Assembly (NCBI GenBank): GCA_031411235.1
Contig: JANOAR010000227.1
Coordinates: 1-12,487, forward strand
DNA length: 12,487 nucleotides
DNA from: JANOAR01 sp031411235
Lineage (GTDB): Bacteria > Verrucomicrobiota > Verrucomicrobiia > Verrucomicrobiales > Verrucomicrobiaceae
Direction: 5' to 3'
The notes beneath the pieces are model-generated. The model saw only the letters and a list, made by a program, of their open reading frames with translations, was not told where the DNA came from and searched no databases. Position numbers and translations under genes: made by a program. Below, piece by piece: positions 8,294-12,487 of the stretch. Within the stretch, counting starts at the first letter, position 1. Each line of letters begins with the position of its first letter.

Positions 8294-9592
8294 ATGATCC
8301 CCTCCATCCTCCGACCCACCGTCCTCGCTGGCGGCGCGCTTTTGCTCGCTGTTGGTGCCTCCTACGCCCAGCAAACTGCCGCGCCTGCCGACTGGGCTAG
8401 CTTCCGTGGCCCGCACAATGATGGCTCCACGGCCCAACCCAAGTCCGTGCGCGACTGGAAGCGTGTGAACCTGAAAAAAGTCTGGAAGGCCGAGATCACC
8501 AATGGCTTCAGCTCCTTCGCCGTGGCGGGGATGAAGGCCTACACGATCATGAATCGTGAAGTGGATGGTAATAACAGCGAAGTCGTGGTGTGCTACGACG
8601 CTGCGAAGGGCAAGGAACTCTGGGCCAAGCCCCTCGGTGTGATTTCCAAGTATGACGGTGGTGGCGACTCTGGCACGCCCGACAACAAAGGCGGCGACGG
8701 TGCGCGCTCCTCGCCCATCGTGAATGACGGCAAAGTCTATGCCATCGACGCCAATCTGGGCGTGTTCTGCTTTGACGCCGCGACAGGTGCGCCCGTCTGG
8801 AGCCATGACGTGATGAAGGACAATGCGGGTGTGCAGATCAAATGGCAGAGCGCTCAGTCGCCTCTCATCGACGGCGACATCCTTCTGATGTGCGGCGGCG
8901 GTGCAGGCCAAGCGCTCATCGGCTTCGATAAGAAAACCGGAGCCATCAAGTGGAAGGGGGAAAACGACAAGATGACCCACGCCACGCCCATCACGGCGGA
9001 CATCCTCGGTGTGCATCAGGCCATCTTCTTTACCCAGACGGGCCTCGTCGCGGTGACTCCCGCTGATGGCAAAGTGCTGTGGCGTGCGCCGTATAAATTC
9101 GCGGTCTCCACGGCTGCATCGCCTGTGGTTTTTGAAGACATTGTCTATTGCTCCGCTGGCTACGGCGTCGGTGCTGGTGCCTTCAAAATCAGCAAGGACG
9201 GCAGCGCCTTCAAAGCTACGGAGCTATGGCGTCGCGAGGGCGAATGCTTCAACCACTGGAGCACCCCGGTGATGAAGGATGGCTACCTCTACGGCATGTT
9301 CAGCTTCAAGGAATACGGCAAAGGCCCGCTCGGCTGTGTGGACATCCGCACGGGTAAAGATGTATGGATGGAAGCTGGCTTCGGCCCTGGCCAAGTCATC
9401 CTGGCTGACAAGACCCTCATCGCCATCAGCGACAAAGGCGAGATCGTCATCGTCGAAGCCAACCCGAAGAAGTATGTCGAACTCAAGCGCGACGATGTGC
9501 TCGATGGCAAAGTCTGGAGCTATCCTGTGCTGGCCTATGACCACATCTACGCCCGCAGCACGACGGAAGGCGGCTGCTTTGAACTGAAGTAA
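8294..9592 (+). CDS. Exported PQQ-type beta-propeller repeat protein
   Basis: A 432-residue protein predicted to fold as an eight-bladed-type quinoprotein beta-propeller. The N-terminus from the ATG at 8294 has a hydrophobic core and a signal-peptidase I site, ASYA-QQ, so it should be periplasmic or surface-exposed. It then reads DWASFRGPHNDGST, an opening common in planctomycete and verrucomicrobial propellers. Typical PQQ blades include GVFCFDAATGAPVW, LIGFDKKTGAIKW, LVAVTPADGKVLW and CVDIRTGKDVW, each with the A-x-x-G-x-x-x-W signature. It lacks a fused dehydrogenase or cytochrome c domain and the paired cysteines of alcohol dehydrogenases, so PQQ binding and enzymatic activity are not shown; a binding or scaffold role is equally possible. 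Extending upstream to 8186 would destroy the signal peptide. It ends in a strong hairpin at 9620-9658. Confidence 0.88.
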   Translation: MIPSILRPTVLAGGALLLAVGASYAQQTAAPADWASFRGPHNDGSTAQPKSVRDWKRVNLKKVWKAEITNGFSSFAVAGMKAYTIMNREVDGNNSEVVVCYDAAKGKELWAKPLGVISKYDGGGDSGTPDNKGGDGARSSPIVNDGKVYAIDANLGVFCFDAATGAPVWSHDVMKDNAGVQIKWQSAQSPLIDGDILLMCGGGAGQALIGFDKKTGAIKWKGENDKMTHATPITADILGVHQAIFFTQTGLVAVTPADGKVLWRAPYKFAVSTAASPVVFEDIVYCSAGYGVGAGAFKISKDGSAFKATELWRREGECFNHWSTPVMKDGYLYGMFSFKEYGKGPLGCVDIRTGKDVWMEAGFGPGQVILADKTLIAISDKGEIVIVEANPKKYVELKRDDVLDGKVWSYPVLAYDHIYARSTTEGGCFELK

Positions 9593-9619
9593 CCGCGACT
9601 TGAGATCGAGGCAGATTTT

Positions 9620-9658
9620 GCGAAGCGACCCAATGATTTGGGTCGCTTCGTTCGTTTT
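9620..9658 (+). terminator. Strong terminator hairpin after the PQQ-repeat gene
   Basis: A perfect 13-bp stem pairs CGAAGCGACCCAA (9621-9633) with TTGGGTCGCTTCG (9638-9650) around a TGAT loop; a G-T wobble extends it by one pair. It is followed by TTCGTTTTC, a T-rich tail, and preceded by GATTTTG, so it could act on both strands, though no minus-strand gene converges here. It isolates the nuo cluster from upstream transcription. Confidence 0.85.
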
Positions 9659-9713
9659 CAGGGAGGCCTCGACGCTTTAGCCAAAACCGCGCCCAACTCT
9701 CATCCAGCGGGGC

Positions 9714-9731
9714 TTGTGAAATTTTTCACAA
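9714..9731. promoter_or_regulatory. Palindromic operator, Rex-like (or CRP-like), before nuoI
   Basis: TTGTGAAATTTTTCACAA is an 18-base palindrome with 7-base arms TTGTGAA and TTCACAA around four A/T bases. This fits exactly the TTGTGAAWWWWTTCACAA consensus reported for the NADH/NAD-sensing repressor Rex, known to control NADH dehydrogenase and other respiratory genes in several bacteria. It also contains the CRP core TGTGA-N6-TCACA, so a CRP/FNR-family regulator is the alternative. It lies 7 bases upstream of the putative -35 box and 90 bases before nuoI. No regulator gene is in the window. Confidence 0.65.
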
Positions 9732-9738
9732 ATTCGGG

Positions 9739-9766
9739 TTGCCGCATTCGGTGACGCTCGGATAAT
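9739..9766 (+). promoter_or_regulatory. Candidate sigma-70-like promoter of nuoIJKL
   Basis: TTGCCG (9739-9744) and GATAAT (9761-9766) are separated by 16 bases. The -10 matches five of six bases and the -35 four of six. Transcription would start near 9773, giving an untranslated leader of about 50 bases. It lies after the hairpin terminator and just downstream of the palindromic operator, which supports a dedicated regulated promoter. Confidence 0.6.
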
Positions 9767-9821
9767 CGACTTCCCGATTACCCAGCGGCTTGTTGTTCCT
9801 GGGTCGTACCACATTTCAACT

Positions 9822-10370
9822 ATGGCCACCATCGTCGTCCAACGCCCCAAGCTCGCCTGGCACGAGAAGCTCTTCATTTCCACCCTCTACAAGGGCCTGT
9901 GCATCACCATCGGCCACGCGGTGAAAAACATCCGCAGCGTAATGAAAGGCGGGCGCAACGGGGTGACAATGCAGTACCCCGAGGAGAAATGGGATGCCGA
10001 ACTCCCCGACTACTACCGTGGTGCCCCGGCACTCGTCACCGATGAGCAGGATCGCGAGCGCTGCGTGAGCTGCCAACTCTGCGAGTTCATTTGCCCGCCC
10101 AAGGCCATCAAGATCATCCCCGGCGAAATCCCCAGCGACGACCCCTGGGCCAAGGTGGAGAAGCGCCCCAAGGTCTTCGAGATCGACATGATCCGCTGCA
10201 TCTACTGCGGCATGTGCGAGGAGGTCTGCCCCGAGCAGGCCATCTACTTGCGCAAAGACTACGCCATCACCGGCGAGAGTCGCGCCGAGATGGTTCACGA
10301 CAAAGAGAAGCTCTATCAAATCGGCGGCAAGCGCGTCGGGTTGGTCAACAAGTGGAACGAGCTGAAGTAG
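9822..10370 (+). CDS. nuoI: NADH-quinone oxidoreductase subunit I
   Basis: The ferredoxin-like subunit of respiratory complex I that carries iron-sulfur clusters N6a and N6b and passes electrons toward NuoB and the quinone site; it sits at the junction of peripheral and membrane arms. The protein has 182 residues, as usual (E. coli 180). Both 4Fe-4S motifs are complete: C81, C84, C87, C91 in CVSCQLCEFICPP and C126, C129, C132, C136 in CIYCGMCEEVCPE. The N-terminal segment with TLYKGLCITIGHAVKNI is the usual amphipathic anchor. It starts the local nuo cluster; nuoH, its normal upstream neighbour, is absent, and the preceding gene is an unrelated exported propeller. A 179-base gap with inverted heptad repeats separates it from nuoJ. 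No Shine-Dalgarno precedes the ATG. Confidence 0.96.
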   Translation: MATIVVQRPKLAWHEKLFISTLYKGLCITIGHAVKNIRSVMKGGRNGVTMQYPEEKWDAELPDYYRGAPALVTDEQDRERCVSCQLCEFICPPKAIKIIPGEIPSDDPWAKVEKRPKVFEIDMIRCIYCGMCEEVCPEQAIYLRKDYAITGESRAEMVHDKEKLYQIGGKRVGLVNKWNELK

Positions 10371-10374
10371 TTTT

Positions 10375-10529
10375 GGCGGAGAGGGATAAGGGATAAGGCA
10401 CAAGTGACAAGGGAAGCATCCTGAACCTGATAGTGAAGCCATCAAACTGAATTAACGAAGCCCTCTCCAAACTCAACGCCTCCCTCTTTCCGCCCCTTAT
10501 CCTTTCACCTTATCCCTTGTCCCTCCGCC
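10375..10529. repeat. 155-base inverted-repeat element between nuoI and nuoJ
   Basis: The ends pair: 10375-10381 (GGCGGAG) with 10523-10529 (CTCCGCC), and 10384-10398 with 10508-10522, a 22-bp stem with a 2-base bulge and a single U-G wobble around a 109-base loop. Each arm is built of 7-base units: GGGATAA, GGGATAA, GGCACAA, GTGACAA at 10383-10410, and, read on the minus strand, GGGACAA, GGGATAA, GGTGAAA plus a partial unit at 10497-10523. No reading frame in it looks coding and I see no target-site duplication. It could be a small non-autonomous mobile element, a REP-like repeat, or an RNA structure regulating nuoJ, whose ATG is 20 bases past the stem. Confidence 0.7.
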
Positions 10530-10549
10530 CCTGACTCCCTTTCAAGCCC

Positions 10550-11119
10550 ATGCCTCCCGCCTTATTCTACCTCTTCTCCGCCATTACCCTCGGCTTCGGC
10601 CTAGCTGTGGTGCTGGCACGCAATCCCGTCGCTAGCGCCATGTCGCTTGTCGTCTCGTTTGCAGGGCTGGCAGCCTTGTTCATCAGCCTGGATGCCTACT
10701 TCATCGGCATCATTCAAATCTTGGTCTATGCGGGCGCGGTCATGGTGCTGTTCCTCTTCATCATCATGCTCCTCGACATCAAGGCCGAGGAGATCAAGCA
10801 AGCGCGGATGAGCACTGGCTTTGGTGCGGTGTTTCTCGCCGTCATTTTCACCCTGCAAATCGGCACTGTGCTCAGTGGCAATGAGGCGGGGAAGAAGTCG
10901 CTGGCCGACATCCCGCTCGACCTCAAAGCAGCGGCAGCGGGCGAGAAACTGACAACCATCAAAGACGAACTCATGGCGGGCTCGCTGCCTGATACCAAGC
11001 TCATGGGCCAAGTGCTCTTTACCGAATATCCCTTCCACCTCCAGGCCATCGGGCTGCTGCTGCTCGCGGGCACAGTGGGCGTGGTCGTCCTCAGCCGTCG
11101 CGATAAAGCACCTCTATGA
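10550..11119 (+). CDS. nuoJ: NADH-quinone oxidoreductase subunit J
   Basis: Membrane-arm subunit of complex I, lying between NuoH and the antiporter-like subunits and helping couple quinone reduction to proton movement. The 189-residue protein (E. coli 184) has the family pattern of five membrane helices: four in the first 105 residues and a last one near 160-182 (AIGLLLLAGTVGVVVL). The conserved helix-3 segment GIIQILVYAGAVMVLFLFIIMLLD is plainly recognisable, including the YAGAV stretch with the pi-bulge known to matter for coupling. Its TGA overlaps the nuoK ATG in ATGA, indicating translational coupling. The leader is pyrimidine-rich with no Shine-Dalgarno and carries the right arm of the inverted repeat. 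Confidence 0.95.
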   Translation: MPPALFYLFSAITLGFGLAVVLARNPVASAMSLVVSFAGLAALFISLDAYFIGIIQILVYAGAVMVLFLFIIMLLDIKAEEIKQARMSTGFGAVFLAVIFTLQIGTVLSGNEAGKKSLADIPLDLKAAAAGEKLTTIKDELMAGSLPDTKLMGQVLFTEYPFHLQAIGLLLLAGTVGVVVLSRRDKAPL

Positions 11120-11433
11120 TTACCATCAACGACTATCTCCTCGTCGCAGGCATCCTCTTCGCCATCGGGCTCGCGGGCGTCGTTGCCCGGCGCAATATCC
11201 TCATCATCTACATGAGCCTGGAGATGATGCTCAGCGCCGCGAATCTGACCCTCGTCGCCTTTTCCCGCCAGCATCTGCACAACGGCATCCCCGACTACTC
11301 GGCGCAGGCGCTCGTCTTCTTCACCATCACCGTCGCAGCGGCAGAAGTCGCGGTGGGTCTCGCCATCATCGTGGCTCTCTATCGCGCTCGGCAGTCCGTG
11401 AGCGTCGAAGCCATCACCAAGATGCAGGGATAA
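11116..11433 (+). CDS. nuoK: NADH-quinone oxidoreductase subunit K
   Basis: Small membrane subunit of complex I, homologous to MrpC, with three transmembrane helices that form part of the proton path. Length 105 residues (E. coli 100). The two buried glutamates needed for proton transfer are present: E36 in YMSLEMMLSAANL and E77 in VAAAEVAVGLAI, corresponding to E. coli E36 and E72. It overlaps nuoJ by four bases and is followed after 17 bases by nuoL. Confidence 0.96.
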   Translation: MITINDYLLVAGILFAIGLAGVVARRNILIIYMSLEMMLSAANLTLVAFSRQHLHNGIPDYSAQALVFFTITVAAAEVAVGLAIIVALYRARQSVSVEAITKMQG

Positions 11434-11450
11434 TAGAAAACGCCTCCCCC

Positions 11451-12487
11451 ATGATTCCTTCAGAAAATCTCGTTTCCCCGCTCCCAGGAGCCGTGCTGTT
11501 TTTGCCTCTGGCATCGGCGCTGGTGATCCTGCTTCTGCATCGCCTTTTAAAATCCGCCACCGTGCTCATCTCTGTCGGCTCGTCCGCACTTTGCCTCGGC
11601 GTCAGCGCCATGCTGCTCGGGGCCAAGGATGGCGTCGGTGAGCTAGTGCCCTTCATCAATGTCGGCAGCTTCCATGCGAACCTCGGGTTCATCATCGACC
11701 AGCAATCGCGGGGGATGCTCTTCATCGTCACCTTCATCGGCTTCCTGGTGCATCTGTACTCGATGGGCTACATGAAGGACGATGATGCCAAGCCACGCTT
11801 CTTTGGCTCGCTGTCGCTGTTCATGTTCTCCATGACGGGCATCGTGCTCGCCGATAGCTTCCCGATGATCTTCATCTTCTGGGAACTCGTCGGCCTCAGT
11901 TCCTATCTGCTCATCGGCCATTGGTTTCAAAAAGCCTCGGCAGCCGAGGCCGCAAAGAAGGCCTTCCTCACCAATCGCATCGGCGACTTCGGCTTCATGA
12001 TCGGCATCCTGCTGCTCTTCGCCGCGAGTAACGGCGAAACCAGTTTCGCTGGGTTACAAGACAGCTTGCTGCACGACGGCCCACTCAAAGCGGCACCGCA
12101 GTGGCTTCTCACGGCAGCCGCGCTGGGCATCTTCATGGGCGCTGTCGGCAAGTCGGCGCAGGTGCCGCTGCACGTCTGGCTGCCCGATGCGATGGAAGGC
12201 CCCACGCCCGTGTCGGCGCTCATCCACGCCGCGACGATGGTCGCGGCAGGTGTGTTCATGCTGGTGCGCGTCAGCTTCATCCTCAGCGCCTCACCCTTCG
12301 CCATGCAGATCATCAGCGGTGTCGGTGCCGTGACGGCTCTCTTCGCCGCGCTGATGGCCCTTCAGCAGAACGACATCAAGCGCATCCTCGCCTACTCCAC
12401 CCTCTCGCAGCTCGGCTACATGGTCATGGCCGTGGGCCTCAGCGCGGGCGAGGCAGGCATGTTCCACCTCTACACGCACGCCTTCTT
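11451..12487 (+). CDS. nuoL: NADH-quinone oxidoreductase subunit L (partial)
   Basis: The distal antiporter-like proton-pumping subunit of complex I. The window contains the first 345 residues of an expected 610-670; the frame is open to the right edge. Translation shows the N-terminal helices, then FFGSLSLFMFSMTGIVLADSFPMIFIFWELVGLSSYLLIG with key E145, and GAVGKSAQVPLHVWLPDAMEGPTPVSALIHAATMVAAGVFML with K234 and H259, the lysine and histidine of the proton channel (E. coli E144, K229, H254). QQNDIKRILAYSTLSQLGYM marks the conserved broken helix region. The lateral helix and C-terminus lie outside. The ATG follows a C-rich leader, ACGCCTCCCCC, without a Shine-Dalgarno. nuoM and nuoN are expected next. 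Confidence 0.96.
   Translation, partial: MIPSENLVSPLPGAVLFLPLASALVILLLHRLLKSATVLISVGSSALCLGVSAMLLGAKDGVGELVPFINVGSFHANLGFIIDQQSRGMLFIVTFIGFLVHLYSMGYMKDDDAKPRFFGSLSLFMFSMTGIVLADSFPMIFIFWELVGLSSYLLIGHWFQKASAAEAAKKAFLTNRIGDFGFMIGILLLFAASNGETSFAGLQDSLLHDGPLKAAPQWLLTAAALGIFMGAVGKSAQVPLHVWLPDAMEGPTPVSALIHAATMVAAGVFMLVRVSFILSASPFAMQIISGVGAVTALFAALMALQQNDIKRILAYSTLSQLGYMVMAVGLSAGEAGMFHLYTHAF

Noticed and set aside
10726..11514. A 262-codon minus-strand open frame across nuoJ-nuoK-nuoL.
   Set aside because: It overlaps three clearly conserved membrane-subunit genes and spans their boundaries, so it is a compositional artefact.

Overview
This window is GC-rich chromosomal DNA carrying mostly housekeeping genes. 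Several traits suggest a member of the Verrucomicrobia or a close PVC-group relative: an exported PQQ-type beta-propeller protein opening with the 'DWASFRGPHNDG' motif, a twin-arginine-exported sugar-isomerase-like TIM barrel, weak or absent Shine-Dalgarno sites, and a degenerate 'ACCACGGATGAACACG'-type intergenic repeat. That assignment is inferred from general family knowledge, not from a database search.

Layout. Minus strand, left end: the N-terminal 431 codons of carB (running off the window) preceded by rpmB (ribosomal protein L28), which has its own Rho-independent terminator. Plus strand from about 2.17 kb: a Tat-exported hydroxypyruvate-isomerase-like protein, mtnP (5'-methylthioadenosine phosphorylase), a NodB-type polysaccharide deacetylase, a dynamin-like GTPase with two C-terminal membrane segments, fabF (ketoacyl-ACP synthase II), and an exported PQQ-repeat protein closed by a strong hairpin. 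From 9.8 kb to the right end lies a nuo cluster, nuoI-nuoJ-nuoK-nuoL (nuoL truncated by the window), encoding the last peripheral-arm iron-sulfur subunit and the start of the membrane arm of respiratory complex I.

How the parts relate. nuoI-L clearly form one functional unit: nuoJ and nuoK overlap by 4 bases and nuoL follows after a 17-base gap. The other plus-strand genes look like independent transcription units or short pairs rather than one pathway. The nuo cluster begins at nuoI directly after an unrelated gene and a terminator, so nuoA-H must lie elsewhere or be missing. A near-perfect palindrome, TTGTGAAATTTTTCACAA, sits just upstream of a good sigma-70-like promoter in front of nuoI. 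It fits the published consensus of the NADH-sensing repressor Rex, and also the CRP core.

The least expected structure is a family of 7-base tandem repeats of the GGGATAA type. Two oppositely oriented arrays lie inside the nuoI-nuoJ gap and form a potential 22-bp stem. A third, diverged array lies immediately upstream of carB. I see no rRNA, tRNA, CRISPR array, transposase gene or obvious novel multi-gene system; the interest is mainly in regulation and non-coding repeats.
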